DNA from: Mesorhizobium sp. Pch-S
GTDB lineage: Bacteria > Pseudomonadota > Alphaproteobacteria > Rhizobiales > Rhizobiaceae
DNA: 64,000 nucleotides
Direction: 5' to 3'
Assembly (NCBI RefSeq): GCF_004136315.1
Contig: NZ_CP029562.1
Coordinates: 5,665,501-5,729,500, forward strand
The translations under genes and the position numbers were made by a program. Position 1 is the stretch's first letter, and each line of letters starts with the position of its first letter. Under the pieces are notes generated by a model. It made no database searches. It was not told the origin of the DNA and was given only the letters and a program-made list of their open reading frames with translations. This document shows, in pieces, positions 44,107-54,668 of the stretch.

Positions 44107-45528
44107 CTAATCGATTTGATCCGCGATGCGAGCAAGACTTTCGTCACGACCAAGCACGGCCAGTACGTCGAAAACGCCCGGTGAGGTGCTGCGGCCGGTC
44201 AATGCCGCGCGCAAAGGCTGCGCCACCTTGCCGAGCTTGACGCCCGCCGTCTCGGCATAGGCACGTACCGCGGCTTCGGTCGTGGCGCCGGTCCACTCAC
44301 CAAGCGCCTGGAAATGGCCGAGCACGGCTTTGAGAACAGCCTTGGCGTCAGCGTCGAGCAATGAGGCTGCTTTTTCGTCCAGTTGCAGCGGGCGCTGGGC
44401 GGCGATGAAGTAGAGGCTGTCGGCCAGTTCCACCAGCGTCTTGGCGCGTTCCTTCAGGCCGGGCATCGCCTGCTGCACCTGGACTTTCTTCTTCTCATCC
44501 AGCTGAGTGGCCAGCGCTTCGCCGTTGGGCAGATGAGGCAGCGTATCGAAAAACACCTTGGTCAGCGCTGCATCATCCATGCCGCGCATGTGCACGCCGT
44601 TCAGTGCCTCGAGCTTGGCAAAGTCGAAGCGGGCAGCACCCTTGTTGACGTCGGAGATATCGAACCACGACACCATCTGTTCGATCGACATGACTTCATC
44701 ATCACCATGGCTCCAGCCAAGGCGGGCAAGATAGTTGAGCAGCGCCTCCGGCAGGTAGCCCATGGCGCGATAGGCCTCGACGCCGAGCGCGCCATGACGC
44801 TTGGACAGCTTTGCGCCATCCGCGCCGTGGATCAGCGGGATATGCGCCATCTTCGGCACATCCCAGCCCATGGCACGGTAGATGGCGGTCTGCCGGGCAG
44901 CGTTGGTCAGGTGATCGTCGCCCCGGATGATATGGGTGACACCCATATCATGATCGTCGACCACGACAGCGTGCATGTAGGTCGGCACGCCGTCCGAGCG
45001 CAGGATGATGAAATCGTCGAGATCCTTGTTGGGAAAGCGCACCTCTCCCTGCACGAGATCGCTGACAACGGTCTCGCCTTCGCGCGGCACCTTGATGCGG
45101 ATCGCACCTGCCACACCCTTCGGAGCCTCGGAAGCATCACGGTCGCGCCAATGGCCGTTGTAGCGCGGCGGTAGTCCCTGCGCGCGGGCGGACTCACGCA
45201 TGGCATCCAGCTCGGCTGGCGTCTCATAGGCATAGTAGGCCTTGCCCAGCCGCACCAGTTCCTCGGCGACTTCGCGGTGGCGGGCGGCACGCTGGAATTG
45301 CGAAACGGCCTCGCCGTCCCAGGTCATGCCCAGCCAGGTCAATCCTTCGAGGATGGCGGCGGTGGCGGCGTCAGTCGAGCGCTCGCGGTCGGTATCCTCG
45401 ATACGCAACAGCATCTTGCCATTGGTGTGCTTGGCATAGAGCCAGTTGAACAGCGCCGTACGTGCACCGCCAATGTGCAGATAACCGGTGGGAGAGGGAG
45501 CGAAACGGGTTACGACCTGATCGGGCAT
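44107..45528 (-). CDS. gltX: Glutamate--tRNA ligase
   Basis: A 473-residue class I aminoacyl-tRNA synthetase. HIGH motif as [19 protein letters not shown] as KLSKRHG, and [12 protein letters not shown] in the C-terminal anticodon region. It may be non-discriminating, in line with the presence of GatCA, but the sequence alone does not prove this. The ATG at 45528 with GAGAG is chosen; an in-frame ATG at 45582 is possible. It is convergent to nothing and divergent from comEC. Confidence 0.96.
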   Translation of the reverse strand: MPDQVVTRFAPSPTGYLHIGGARTALFNWLYAKHTNGKMLLRIEDTDRERSTDAATAAILEGLTWLGMTWDGEAVSQFQRAARHREVAEELVRLGKAYYAYETPAELDAMRESARAQGLPPRYNGHWRDRDASEAPKGVAGAIRIKVPREGETVVSDLVQGEVRFPNKDLDDFIILRSDGVPTYMHAVVVDDHDMGVTHIIRGDDHLTNAARQTAIYRAMGWDVPKMAHIPLIHGADGAKLSKRHGALGVEAYRAMGYLPEALLNYLARLGWSHGDDEVMSIEQMVSWFDISDVNKGAARFDFAKLEALNGVHMRGMDDAALTKVFFDTLPHLPNGEALATQLDEKKKVQVQQAMPGLKERAKTLVELADSLYFIAAQRPLQLDEKAASLLDADAKAVLKAVLGHFQALGEWTGATTEAAVRAYAETAGVKLGKVAQPLRAALTGRSTSPGVFDVLAVLGRDESLARIADQID

Positions 45529-45619
45529 GGAACTCTCGGGAAGAAGCGCGGGAGCGCGGACTTTCGTTGTTTGGGCGTTCATGTAGCATAGGAGGTCAGG
45601 GGCGCAAGGGGCAGGCCCG

Positions 45620-48145
45620 ATGGCTGGACCGGGGAGGGTTGGGCGAGGGGGCGCTGATGCCGAACAAGGCATCAACGAGCGTCTTCTGTTCGCGTCTTCC
45701 CCGGTGAATGACGGTCAGGCTGCGGCAGCATCGCCTGACACTCGGCCGATCAGAAGGTCATCGCCGCTCGATGATCTGATCTCTGCCCCCCGGCATCCTG
45801 GTTCCGATGCCGGGGGCATGCCTCCAGGCGACCGGCAATGGCCGACAACCCGCTGGCAAGATTTGCGAAAGCTGATTGGCAGAGACCTGTTCGCCAAGGC
45901 GATCGCATTGGAGTTCGATCGCGGCATGGCGTTCCTGTTTGCGCCGGTTTTTCTCGGGGCGGGGGCGACGATCTACTTCTCCCTCGATCACGAGCCGGCC
46001 TTCGCGCAGTTGATTGCAGGCTGCCTCGCCCTCGCTGTCGTTGCGCTGCTTTTGCGATCCCGCCCTGCCGTGCATCTCGCAGTGACGACCGCCCTGTTAC
46101 TCGTACTCGGCGTCCTCGCCGGAAAGGTCGAGACGTGGCGCATGCCGGGCGGCATGCTGGCAGCGCAGGTGTCGACCAGCGTGACGGGCCGGGTCGTTTC
46201 GGTCGAGCCGATGGCCAGTGGACGCACGCGATTGACGCTCGACGTCATCGACACTGAAAGACCCAAGCTGCGCTATCAGCCTGAGCGGGTGCGGCTATCG
46301 GCCTTGGCAATGCCGGCCGATATCCGCGCCGGATCGATCGTCTCCGGCTATGCCCGGCTGATGCCGCCTGCCGGCCCGGTGCGGCCCGGCGGCTATGATT
46401 TTTCCTTCGAAAGCTATTTTGATGGAATCGGCGCGACGGGCTTCTTCATGGGAAAGCCCAGGGTTGTTGCACTGGAGGGTTCCACGCCGCTCTCGACGCG
46501 GCTGTCGGTTGCCATCGAGACTGCACGCGAAACGATTGCGGATCGCATCCGTGCCTCGATTGGTGGGCCGGAAGGTGAGATCGCTGCGGCACTGATCGTC
46601 GGCGTGCGCGCCGGCATTCCGGACTCCGTCAATGAAGCGATGCGAAGGACGGGCATCTATCACATCATTTCGATTTCAGGCCTGCACATGGCATTGGTCG
46701 CAGGAACCGTGATGTTCCTGCTACGCGGCGCTTTCGCGCTGTTTCCGGATTTCTCGGCGCGCCGGCCGGTCAAGAAATATGCTGCCTTCGCAGCCCTTTG
46801 CTCCATATCCGCCTATCTCGCGATCTCCGGGGTGGTGGTGGCGGCGGAGCGCAGTTTCATCATGCTGTCGGTGATGTTGATCGCTGTTCTGTTCGACCGA
46901 GCGGCGCTGTCGATGCGCAACCTGGCGATCTCGGCGATGATCGTGATCCTCACCGCACCGCATGAAGTGGTCGGTCCGTCTTTCCAGATGTCATTTGCCG
47001 CGACTGCTGCCCTGATCGGCGCCTACGCGGCTTGGGCGCAGCGGCGTGAAGTCATGCCTGCTCCCGCGCCGCAGGCGCGCTCGTTCGCCGGTTTCCTCGC
47101 GCACAAGTCGCTGATAGCGGTTGCTGGCATGGCTGCGACCTCGATCATCGCCGGGCTTGCCACGGCACTGTTCGCGGTCTGGCATTTCCAGCGGGTCTCG
47201 CCCTTGAGTCTGTTCGCGAACCTTGCCGTGATGCCAGTGGTTTCGTTTGTCATGCTGGCTGCCGTTCTCAGTGCGATTGCCATGCCGTTTGGCGCCGATG
47301 GCCCGTTTCTCTATGCGATGGGCAAGGGACTGACGGTGATGATGGCGATCGCGGACTGGATTTCGGTACGCTCGCCTGTCGATGGTGTTGGTCTCGTTTC
47401 GACGCAATCGGTGCTCTTCGTTGCCGTAGCGCTCGCCATCGGTGCGATGGCGACGACATGGCTGCGCTTGCTGGCGGTGCCCTTTGTGCTGGCCGGCCTG
47501 GTTGTCATGGGCAATGTCGAAACGCCCGATGTGTTGATCTCGGAGGACGCGCGTCTCGTTGCCTTGCCAATCACCGGTGACGAGCTTGCTGTCAGCCGGG
47601 CGCGACCCAATCCATTCACGCTCGACAACTGGCGCCGGGCGCTCAACGTAGAAACGACGATCCTGCCGGAAGATGTTTCGAATGACGCTGAACTGACTGT
47701 CGAAAATGCACTCGACATGCCGCCTGGCATGCCATTCCTGTGCGCTCGACGGATGTGTTTCGCCCGCCACATGTCGGGTGCGGTCGTCGTAACGGCGGCT
47801 AGTGCCGACATCGCCAAATCGGCCTGCGGGGTCGCGTCGCTCATTGTCATCGACGATGCAACTGCACCTGACCCCTGCAACGATCCGGCAGTGTTGGTTG
47901 TCACCAAGCAGGATCTCGCCCGCGTCGGCAGTGCAGCCGTACGCTTCGATTCTTCGGCTGATAAGCCGGCTAACATCCTGTTCGCGCTCGATATCAAAGA
48001 CCGGCCCTGGCATGCCCAGCGAGGATTTACGCGCGAGGCGAGAGGATTGCCGCCTCGCCCTGAAAAAGCGTTCAAATCCAAGCCAAGACCGACAAACTCG
48101 AACCGCTCCGCCTATTCCGACAAACCGGTCTTCAGAAAGCTGTAG
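45620..48145 (+). CDS. comEC: ComEC/Rec2 family membrane protein
   Basis: An 841-residue ComEC/Rec2 protein. It has an N-terminal soluble region, two early helices ([16 protein letters not shown] and the following [12 protein letters not shown]), and a DUF4131/OB-like part with [20 protein letters not shown]. The core is the competence domain with [36 protein letters not shown] and several helices. Its C-terminal part is not a full metallo-beta-lactamase domain with HxHxDH. Family members form the inner-membrane DNA-uptake channel. It is divergent from gltX and precedes lexA in an order conserved in rhizobia. Confidence 0.88.
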   Translation: MAGPGRVGRGGADAEQGINERLLFASSPVNDGQAAAASPDTRPIRRSSPLDDLISAPRHPGSDAGGMPPGDRQWPTTRWQDLRKLIGRDLFAKAIALEFDRGMAFLFAPVFLGAGATIYFSLDHEPAFAQLIAGCLALAVVALLLRSRPAVHLAVTTALLLVLGVLAGKVETWRMPGGMLAAQVSTSVTGRVVSVEPMASGRTRLTLDVIDTERPKLRYQPERVRLSALAMPADIRAGSIVSGYARLMPPAGPVRPGGYDFSFESYFDGIGATGFFMGKPRVVALEGSTPLSTRLSVAIETARETIADRIRASIGGPEGEIAAALIVGVRAGIPDSVNEAMRRTGIYHIISISGLHMALVAGTVMFLLRGAFALFPDFSARRPVKKYAAFAALCSISAYLAISGVVVAAERSFIMLSVMLIAVLFDRAALSMRNLAISAMIVILTAPHEVVGPSFQMSFAATAALIGAYAAWAQRREVMPAPAPQARSFAGFLAHKSLIAVAGMAATSIIAGLATALFAVWHFQRVSPLSLFANLAVMPVVSFVMLAAVLSAIAMPFGADGPFLYAMGKGLTVMMAIADWISVRSPVDGVGLVSTQSVLFVAVALAIGAMATTWLRLLAVPFVLAGLVVMGNVETPDVLISEDARLVALPITGDELAVSRARPNPFTLDNWRRALNVETTILPEDVSNDAELTVENALDMPPGMPFLCARRMCFARHMSGAVVVTAASADIAKSACGVASLIVIDDATAPDPCNDPAVLVVTKQDLARVGSAAVRFDSSADKPANILFALDIKDRPWHAQRGFTREARGLPPRPEKAFKSKPRPTNSNRSAYSDKPVFRKL

Positions 48146-48172
48146 TCGGCTAAATTTCCTGGCTGCCTGCGC

Positions 48173-48895
48173 TCAATAACGGCGGATCAATCCAACCAGT
48201 TTACCCTGCACCTTGACCCGGTCCGGTCCAAAAATCCGTGTCTCATAGGCAGGATTGGCTGCCTCCAACGCGATCGAGGCACCCTTGCGGCGGAAACGCT
48301 TGAGTGTAGCCTCTTCCTCGTCGACCAGTGCGACGACGATTTCGCCCGGATTGGCCGAATTGGCGTTGCGGATGATGACCGTATCACCGTCGAAAATGCC
48401 AGCTTCGATCATGGAATCGCCTTTGACCTCCAGAGCATAGTGCTCGCCCCCCGAAATCATGTCCGGCGGTACGGAAATCGAATGGGTACGGTGCTGGATC
48501 GCGTCGATCGGTACACCGGCAGCAATGCGTCCCATGACGGGGATTGAAACGGAAACCGCGACGTCGTCGTCGTTGCTGGGCGCCTGCAGACGTTGCGGTT
48601 CCTTGGGCACGGGACGCCCCAGGCTGCCCTGGATGACTGCCGGCGAAAACTTCTTGGCCGCGTTGAGGCCGGGAGCAATCGAATCCGGCAACCGTAGCAC
48701 TTCCAGCGCGCGAGCCCGGTTCGGCAATCGGCGGATGAAGCCACGCTCCTCGAGAGCAGTAATCAGCCGGTGGATTCCGGATTTGGAGGCCAGGTCCAGC
48801 GCCTCCTTCATTTCGTCGAAAGAAGGGGGGATTCCACTTTCCTTCAGCCGTTCATGGATGAAGAGCAAGAGCTCGTGTTGCTTGCGTGTCAGCAT
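48173..48895 (-). CDS. lexA: SOS repressor LexA
   Basis: A 240-residue LexA. The N-terminal winged helix ([20 protein letters not shown]) contains [18 protein letters not shown]. The self-cleavage bond is Ala126-Gly127 in RIAAGVPI, the catalytic serine is Ser161 (KGDSM) and the lysine Lys199 (ATLKRF). The length and extra linker are typical of alphaproteobacterial LexA. The ATG at 48895 has a GGAGGG site. An SOS box lies about 60-75 bases upstream. Confidence 0.96.
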   Translation of the reverse strand: MLTRKQHELLLFIHERLKESGIPPSFDEMKEALDLASKSGIHRLITALEERGFIRRLPNRARALEVLRLPDSIAPGLNAAKKFSPAVIQGSLGRPVPKEPQRLQAPSNDDDVAVSVSIPVMGRIAAGVPIDAIQHRTHSISVPPDMISGGEHYALEVKGDSMIEAGIFDGDTVIIRNANSANPGEIVVALVDEEEATLKRFRRKGASIALEAANPAYETRIFGPDRVKVQGKLVGLIRRY

Positions 48896-48955
48896 CGCCA
48901 CCCTCCGTGGAACGGAACCGGAATCAGAAAAACAAACCCGGAACAAACACTATCT

Positions 48956-48970
48956 GTTCCATTTGTGTTC
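48956..48970 (-). promoter_or_regulatory. LexA box GTTC-N7-GTTC
   Basis: GTTCCATTTGTGTTC on the plus strand, which is GAAC-N7-GAAC on the coding strand of lexA: the exact alphaproteobacterial SOS box. It indicates autoregulation of lexA. Confidence 0.85.
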
Positions 48971-49081
48971 CGCAACCATTTAAAGTTTAATGAATTTGTT
49001 GACGCTTTGTTCAGCGTGGCGAGAAGGCTGGCGGTTCTCTGTTGCGAGATCCCACGTCGCCGGCCGCCAAAAGATACTGTC

Positions 49082-50008
49082 TCATCCTTGCTCGGCAAAT
49101 AGATTTTCAGCCATGTAATCCACGAACACCCGCACTTTGGGCGAGAGGTGGCGATTTGTCGGCCACAATATTCGGAACGTACCCGTTTCGCTGAGATGAT
49201 CCGTCAGCAGTGATACCAGCGTGCCTTCGACCAGTTCCGCAGACACGGCGAACGGCGGCAGGCAGGTGATACCGAAGGAGCGCTCGGCGAGGTAGATCAG
49301 TGGCTCCAGCGTGCTGGCAACGGAGGTCACGGGAAGATCGAGTTTCAGGTCGCGACCGCTGCGCACGAGGGGCCAGGGCTCGAGCCGCCCCGAATTCGCG
49401 TAACGATGATGGAGACAGCGGTGATTGAGCAGGTCCTCCGGCACTTCGGGCGTACCGTATTTGGCGAGATATTTCGGTGCCGCCACGATTTTGTGCCGAA
49501 AAGTGCCGAGTTTGCGGCTCATCAGGCGCGTGTCCCGTATGTCTCCCGTGCGGATCACCGCATCAAAGCCCTCTTCGATGACGTCGACCAGCCGGTCCGT
49601 AAAATCAAGGTCGAGATTGATATCCGGATATTGTTCCATGAAGGCCGATATGGTCGGCATCAACAGCATGCCTGCAAGCGGCAGAGAGACGCGAAGCTGT
49701 CCTCGGGGGCTCGCCTGCGATCTCGAAAGCTGGATCTGCGCTTGTTCGTATTCCGATTGAATGCGCCGGCAGGTTTCGAGGAAGAAACTTCCTTCTTCGG
49801 TCAGAGCCATGCTCCGCGTCGAGCGGTGAAAGAGGCGGGCGCCCATTTCGTCTTCGAGCCGGGCGATCGCCTTGCCTACGGCCGAGGCTGTGAGGCCGAG
49901 CCGTTGTGCTGCGCCGACAAAGCTCCCGGCTTCCGCTACCTGCACGAAGATGCCGAGTGTTCCAAGTTTGTCCAATTGCGGAATTTTCTTCGTTAGTAAT
50001 GAGATCAC
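49082..50008 (-). CDS. LysR family transcriptional regulator
   Basis: A 308-residue LysR regulator of the CrgA/PA2267-like group. The HTH is seen in IFVQVAEAGSFVGAAQRLGLTASAVGKAIARLEDEMGARLFHRSTRS, and the effector domain starts PRGQLRVSLPLAGMLLMPTISAFMEQYPDINLDLDFTDR. It is divergent from a monooxygenase gene across an 82-base gap, and is likely its regulator. The two genes with the next DUF1236 gene interrupt the usual lexA-moeA neighbourhood. Confidence 0.9.
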   Translation of the reverse strand: MISLLTKKIPQLDKLGTLGIFVQVAEAGSFVGAAQRLGLTASAVGKAIARLEDEMGARLFHRSTRSMALTEEGSFFLETCRRIQSEYEQAQIQLSRSQASPRGQLRVSLPLAGMLLMPTISAFMEQYPDINLDLDFTDRLVDVIEEGFDAVIRTGDIRDTRLMSRKLGTFRHKIVAAPKYLAKYGTPEVPEDLLNHRCLHHRYANSGRLEPWPLVRSGRDLKLDLPVTSVASTLEPLIYLAERSFGITCLPPFAVSAELVEGTLVSLLTDHLSETGTFRILWPTNRHLSPKVRVFVDYMAENLFAEQG

Positions 50009-50090
50009 ACGAATATTTATCTGCCTGTTTGTCCTGAATATCCAGAGGTCGCCGCGGCAAGAAGGCCGCGATCGTCAGATGGAGACACTT

Positions 50091-50441
50091 ATGAACGAAC
50101 TCACCGCAGGTTTTTCAGCATCCCCTCAGCCGACGACCTTCGTCGTCAACGTCATCCATGCCCATCCGGGGAAACAGGAAGAGGCTTTCGCCATTATCCA
50201 GGACGTCGTGCATTACGTGGCCGAGCGCAAGGAAGGCTTTCTCTGGAGCACACTCGCCAGGAGCACCGATGGTGAAACCGTCGTCAATGTGGAAGCGATC
50301 CAGGGCGCCGGCAATGTCGATGAATTTTTCTCCGATCCTGTGTTCGTGGAGAAATTCCGGAAACTCGACACCGTATCGAAAAGCGAATTCCACACCTACA
50401 CGGTCGATGATCTTGTCTTGCCGAAGCGCTCAGTGGAGTGA
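50091..50441 (+). CDS. Putative quinol monooxygenase (ABM domain)
   Basis: A 116-residue protein with an antibiotic-biosynthesis-monooxygenase dimeric alpha+beta fold. Signatures: TTFVVNVIHAHPGKQEEAFAIIQDVVHYVAERKEGFLWSTL and FVEKFRKLDTVSKSEFHTYTV. Such proteins act without cofactor on quinols or aromatic substrates, or degrade haem. The ATG at 50091 has GGAGA five bases upstream; an ATG at 50079 is an alternative. It is divergent from the LysR gene. Confidence 0.8.
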   Translation: MNELTAGFSASPQPTTFVVNVIHAHPGKQEEAFAIIQDVVHYVAERKEGFLWSTLARSTDGETVVNVEAIQGAGNVDEFFSDPVFVEKFRKLDTVSKSEFHTYTVDDLVLPKRSVE

Positions 50442-50645
50442 TCGTCAGGTGAACTGCTCGAGGTAGCGCGTCCAGTCTTATCACTGCCGCTGACAGGATA
50501 TCGGGAGCCAGCCGCGGTCAGGAGTCTGCATGGTTAGTGCTTCAGTCCGAACAGAGTCTGTTGTCGGCTCCCGGTATTGTTTCAGAGACCGCTGCCTCGG
50601 GTCTGGTTCGCACAAAGTTGCCGCAACAAGACCTTAATTCATTGG

Positions 50646-50670
50646 GAACGGGCTAAAGCGATCCGCATTC
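50646..50670 (+). promoter_or_regulatory. Candidate EcfG (general stress) promoter
   Basis: GGAAC at 50646-50650, 16 bases, then CATT at 50667-50670, close to the EcfG/RpoE2 consensus GGAAC-N16/17-cGTT. It lies 35 bases before the DUF1236 ATG. No other feature was seen in the 264-base gap. Confidence 0.4.
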
Positions 50671-50705
50671 TCCTTTCGAGCAATCGTGCTTGAAAGGAGA
50701 GAACG

Positions 50706-51059
50706 ATGAGAACGCTTCTTCCCATGTATGCCGTTTGCGCAATGCTCGCAGGCGTTGGCGCCACCTACGCACAGGATACCGTGTTGGTTCCCGAAACGCG
50801 GACCGTGGTGGTCCCCGAAGCACGGCCCAATGCGATCGTGATCCAACCGGAGCAGAAGACCGTCATTCGCGAATATGTCCACAAGAATCCGGTGGCTTCG
50901 ATCAATGTGCTGGGCTTGGAGCTCAATCTGGGCTCGAGGGTGCCCGAGACAGTAACGCTCTATGAGGTTCCCGATACACGCTATCGCTACACTGTCATCG
51001 ACAACAGGACAGTTCTCGTGGATCCGGAAACCCACGAAATCGTCGAAGTCCTGAATTGA
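50706..51059 (+). CDS. DUF1236 domain-containing exported protein
   Basis: A 117-residue secreted protein. The signal peptide is about 22 residues (MRTLLPMYAVCAMLAGVGAT, then YAQ). The mature part contains VIQPEQKTVIREYVHKNPVASINV and YEVPDTRYRYTVIDNRTVLVDPETHEIVEVL, the DUF1236 pattern widespread in rhizobia and often linked to stress genes. The function is unknown. It has an AAAGGAGAG site and is followed by a clean terminator. Confidence 0.88.
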   Translation: MRTLLPMYAVCAMLAGVGATYAQDTVLVPETRTVVVPEARPNAIVIQPEQKTVIREYVHKNPVASINVLGLELNLGSRVPETVTLYEVPDTRYRYTVIDNRTVLVDPETHEIVEVLN

Positions 51060-51072
51060 TGCGATGTTCGAA

Positions 51073-51102
51073 CCCTGGCTGACGGAAGTCAGCCAGGGTT
51101 TT
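51073..51102 (+). terminator. Rho-independent terminator after DUF1236 gene
   Basis: CCCTGGCTGAC (51073-51083), loop GGAA, GTCAGCCAGGG (51088-51098), TTTT. Perfect 11-bp stem. Confidence 0.85.
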
Positions 51103-51135
51103 CGCTATTGGTACCTCACTGCCGGAACGCCGGGA

Positions 51136-52341
51136 TCAGCGCAGCATCAACACGCTGCAGGCCGAGCCGGCCTCAGCTGCTGCCGCATATGGCGCCCGAA
51201 TGATCAAGCCATTGGCCTCCGAGAGAGTTCGGAGCATCGAGGAATCCTGCACGCCAAACGGGGTGGCCGTTAACGTATCGCCGTCCTGCTCAATCCGGGC
51301 ACGGATGTAATCCTGACGGCGGTCATTGGCCCCCATGTTGGTCGCGAGTCGCGCTTCGCGAATGTTCTGGCTGAAAGGTCTTCCACCAAGCCGCGCAAGC
51401 AAGGGTTTCAGGAAAAGTTGCGAACAGACGAGACTCGCCACGGGATTCCCCGGCAGCCCGATACAGCGGATTGCCCCCATGCGGCCGAACATCAGCGGTT
51501 TTCCGGGCCGCATGGCGAGTTTCCAGAAATCCAATGTCATGCCTTCACCGGTCAGGACCTGATGGACGAGATCATGGTCTCCGACGGAAGCGCCGCCCAG
51601 GGTGACGATCACGTTGGCGCCAGCCTCGACTGCCTGCCGTACGGCAGCAGCGATTGCGTCCCTGTTGTCGGGGGCGATGCCAAGATCCAGCGCATGCGCG
51701 CCGACAGACTGGGCGGCGGCTGCCACGCCAAAGGCATTGGACGAGATGATCTGATCCGGCCCTGGCGTACTGCCGGGTGGAAGCAATTCGTCGCCGGTGG
51801 CGATGATCGCGACCAGTGGGCGGCGCACCACGGCAAGGGCGGGATGGTTGGCGGACGCGGCGAGCGACAGCGCGGCGGCATCGAGAACCCGGCCCTTGCT
51901 GAGCAAGACGTCGCCGGCATTGAAATCCAGGCCTTTGCGACGGACATTGCGCCCTTCGGACGACGGCTCCTGAACCTCGATGGTACCATCGCCGAGATCG
52001 CGTACGTTTTCCTGGATCACGATGGTGTCGGCTCCCGCGGGCAGAGGTGCGCCGGTAAAGACGCGCACCGTCTCGCCGATGCCGACTGTGCCCTGGAACG
52101 CCCGACCTGCGGGCGCGCTGCCGATCACTTTCAATCGGACCGGCGTTGCCGCAACGTCCGCGGCTTTCGTCGCATAGCCATCCATGGCGGAAGCATCGAA
52201 AGGTGGCTGCGTGCGCAGCGCCGCCAAAGGTGCCGCCAGCACGCGATCAAAGGCGTCCGCCAACGCGACGGTCTCCGCACCGAGCGGTTCGGCATCGCTC
52301 AGCAGTCTCTGCAACGCTTCTTCGACCGGTACCAGCGACAT
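51136..52341 (-). CDS. moeA: Molybdopterin molybdotransferase MoeA
   Basis: A 401-residue enzyme that inserts molybdate into molybdopterin-AMP. Motifs: PPFDASAMDGYATKAADV, VFTGAPLPAGADTIVIQENV, VGIIATGDEL-like VAIIATGDELLPPG, and VTLGGASVGDHDLVHQVL. The C-terminal domain ends LIIRAPYAAAAEAGSACSVLMLR. The ATG overlaps the moaC stop (TGATG), so the two are coupled. Confidence 0.95.
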   Translation of the reverse strand: MSLVPVEEALQRLLSDAEPLGAETVALADAFDRVLAAPLAALRTQPPFDASAMDGYATKAADVAATPVRLKVIGSAPAGRAFQGTVGIGETVRVFTGAPLPAGADTIVIQENVRDLGDGTIEVQEPSSEGRNVRRKGLDFNAGDVLLSKGRVLDAAALSLAASANHPALAVVRRPLVAIIATGDELLPPGSTPGPDQIISSNAFGVAAAAQSVGAHALDLGIAPDNRDAIAAAVRQAVEAGANVIVTLGGASVGDHDLVHQVLTGEGMTLDFWKLAMRPGKPLMFGRMGAIRCIGLPGNPVASLVCSQLFLKPLLARLGGRPFSQNIREARLATNMGANDRRQDYIRARIEQDGDTLTATPFGVQDSSMLRTLSEANGLIIRAPYAAAAEAGSACSVLMLR

Positions 52342-52826
52342 CAGGCACCCGCCTTGTAGTCGCCGGACTTTCCGCCGGTTTTCTCTACCAGCCTTATGCC
52401 GGAAATGGTCATGGCGCGGTCTATTGCCTTAGCCATGTCATAGATGGTGAGACAGGCGACTGAGGCGGCTGTCAGCGCTTCCATCTCGACGCCGGTCTTC
52501 CCGGTGACGCGGGCAAGTGCCGTAACCTTCAATCCTGGCAAGGCATGGTCCGGCTCAATATCGACCGAAACCTTGGTCAACAGCAGGGGATGGCAGAGCG
52601 GGATCAGTTCATGCGCCTTTTTGGCGGCCATGATGCCGGCGATGCGGGCGGTTCCCAGCACATCGCCTTTCTTGGCGTTTCCGTCCAGGATCATGGCCAG
52701 CGTCGCAGCCTGCATCGAAACGAAACCTTCGGCCACCGCGGTGCGCACCGTTTCGCCCTTGTCGCCGACATCGACCATGTGCGCCTCGCCCTGCGCACCA
52801 AGATGGGTGAGGGCGTTCCCGGACAT
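52341..52826 (-). CDS. moaC: Cyclic pyranopterin monophosphate synthase MoaC
   Basis: A 161-residue enzyme of molybdenum cofactor synthesis. It begins [23 protein letters not shown] and has the active-site strands [29 protein letters not shown] and [31 protein letters not shown]. It lies between trpC (two bases upstream) and moeA, all in one operon. Confidence 0.96.
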   Translation of the reverse strand: MSGNALTHLGAQGEAHMVDVGDKGETVRTAVAEGFVSMQAATLAMILDGNAKKGDVLGTARIAGIMAAKKAHELIPLCHPLLLTKVSVDIEPDHALPGLKVTALARVTGKTGVEMEALTAASVACLTIYDMAKAIDRAMTISGIRLVEKTGGKSGDYKAGA

Positions 52827-52828
52827 CT

Positions 52829-53641
52829 TCAGACGGCCTCGGCTTTGGCGTCGAGGCCGAGCAACTCGCGCGTTGCCGCCGTCACGTCAGCCTGCCGCAT
52901 CAGGCTTTCGCCGACGAGGAAGGTGCCGATACCGCTTTTTTCCATTCGGAGGCAATCGTCATGGGTGAAGATGCCGCTTTCGCTGACCAGCAATCGATCG
53001 GCCGGCACCATCGCCGCCAGCCGCTCCGAGGTTTCGAGACTGGTCTCGAACGTGCGCAGGTTGCGATTGTTGATGCCGAGCAGGCGTGACCTGAGTTTCA
53101 AGGCGCGCTCCGTCTCTTCCTCGTCGTGCACTTCGACCAGCGCGTCCATGCCGAGCAAAAAAGCGGTATCTTCAAGCTCTGCAGCCAATTGATCATCGAC
53201 ACTTGCCATGATGATGAGGATCGCATCGGCGCCCCAGGCGCGCGCTTCGTAAACCTGGTAAGGATCGAACAGGAAGTCCTTTCGCAGTGCCGGAAGAGCG
53301 ACAGCCTCGCGGGCCGAGGTCAGGAACTCAGGCGCACCCTGGAATGAAGGTGAATCGGTCAGCACCGACAGACAGGCAGCTCCGCCTGCCTGATAGGCTC
53401 TCGCCAGAACGGGCGGGTCGAAGTCGGCGCGGATCAAACCTTTGGACGGACTTGCCTTCTTGATCTCCGCGATGAGCGCAAAGGCGCCGGCAGCTCGCCT
53501 GGCTTCGAGTGCGGCCAGGAAACCGCGCGGACGGTCGGCGTCGGCAGCGCGCGCCTTGATCTCGACGAGTGGCAGGCGCGCCTTGGCGGCGGCAATCTCT
53601 TCGCGCTTGTAGGCTTCGATCTTTCGCAGGATATCGGCCAT
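52829..53641 (-). CDS. trpC: Indole-3-glycerol phosphate synthase
   Basis: A 270-residue TIM-barrel enzyme of tryptophan synthesis. It has [77 protein letters not shown] and [12 protein letters not shown]. These carry the catalytic Lys and Glu residues. It sits downstream of trpD after 16 bases and directly before moaC. Confidence 0.96.
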   Translation of the reverse strand: MADILRKIEAYKREEIAAAKARLPLVEIKARAADADRPRGFLAALEARRAAGAFALIAEIKKASPSKGLIRADFDPPVLARAYQAGGAACLSVLTDSPSFQGAPEFLTSAREAVALPALRKDFLFDPYQVYEARAWGADAILIIMASVDDQLAAELEDTAFLLGMDALVEVHDEEETERALKLRSRLLGINNRNLRTFETSLETSERLAAMVPADRLLVSESGIFTHDDCLRMEKSGIGTFLVGESLMRQADVTAATRELLGLDAKAEAV

Positions 53642-53657
53642 TGTCGTCGGTCCTGAC

Positions 53658-54668
53658 CTATTCGTTGGAAACCTTGACCAGCGTTTCCAGCACTGCCCTG
53701 GCTTTGCCGGTGTCGATGGCTGTGGCGGCCTGTTTCACCCCGTCTTCCAGAGTTGCCGCCCGGCCGGCCACCACCAGGCCTGCACCGGCGTTCATCAACA
53801 CGGTATCACGATATGCACCCGGTGCGCCGGAAAGCAGTCTGCGCAGCGCCTCGGCATTGTAGCTGGCATCGCCACCGCGCAGGTCCTGCTTGGTGTGGCG
53901 TTTCAACCCGACCATCTCCGGCGTCAGCTTGAAGGTACGGATCGCACCGCCAACCAGCTCAGCCACGTCGGTCTCGCCGGTCGTGGTGATTTCGTCATAG
54001 CCGTCGCCATGCGCCACCCACGCGTGATCGGCACCAAGTGCCTTCAAGGCCTCCGCCACGGGAACGATCCATTCCGGGGCGAACACGCCGACCATCTGGC
54101 GGCCTACGCCCGCCGGATTGGAGAGGGGGCCAAGCAGGTTGAAGATGGTGCGGGTGCCGAGCTCGCCACGCACCGGGCCGACATGTTTCATGGCCGGATG
54201 ATGCGAGGGGGCGAACATGAAGCCGACGCCTGCCCTGGCAATGCAATCGCCGATCGCTTCGGGCGTGAGGTCGATCTTGATGCCGAGGCCGGTCAACACG
54301 TCGGCCGAACCAGTCTGCGAGGACAGGCCACGATTGCCGTGTTTGGCCACAGGTACGCCGGCACCTGCTATGACGAAAGCGGATGCCGTCGAAATGTTGA
54401 GCGAATGCGAGCCGTCCCCGCCGGTGCCGACGATGTCGACTGCTCCGGCTGGGGCCTCCACGCGCAGCATCTTGTCGCGCATGGTGGCCACCGCGCCGGA
54501 AATTTCGCTCACGGCCTCGCCACGCACACGCAGCGCCATCAGGAAGCCGCCGATCTGGCCGGGCGTCGCATCGCCCGACATGATGATGTCAAAGGCCTCG
54601 CGCGCCTCCTCGAAGGACAGCGTCTTGCCCGCTGCAACCTTGGCGATATGAGGCTTCAGCGCACTCAT
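53658..54668 (-). CDS. trpD: Anthranilate phosphoribosyltransferase
   Basis: A 336-residue enzyme. The PRPP loop is [21 protein letters not shown], with [17 protein letters not shown] and [33 protein letters not shown]. The ATG overlaps the ppiD stop by four bases (ATGA on the coding strand), suggesting coupling. Confidence 0.96.
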   Translation of the reverse strand: MSALKPHIAKVAAGKTLSFEEAREAFDIIMSGDATPGQIGGFLMALRVRGEAVSEISGAVATMRDKMLRVEAPAGAVDIVGTGGDGSHSLNISTASAFVIAGAGVPVAKHGNRGLSSQTGSADVLTGLGIKIDLTPEAIGDCIARAGVGFMFAPSHHPAMKHVGPVRGELGTRTIFNLLGPLSNPAGVGRQMVGVFAPEWIVPVAEALKALGADHAWVAHGDGYDEITTTGETDVAELVGGAIRTFKLTPEMVGLKRHTKQDLRGGDASYNAEALRRLLSGAPGAYRDTVLMNAGAGLVVAGRAATLEDGVKQAATAIDTGKARAVLETLVKVSNE

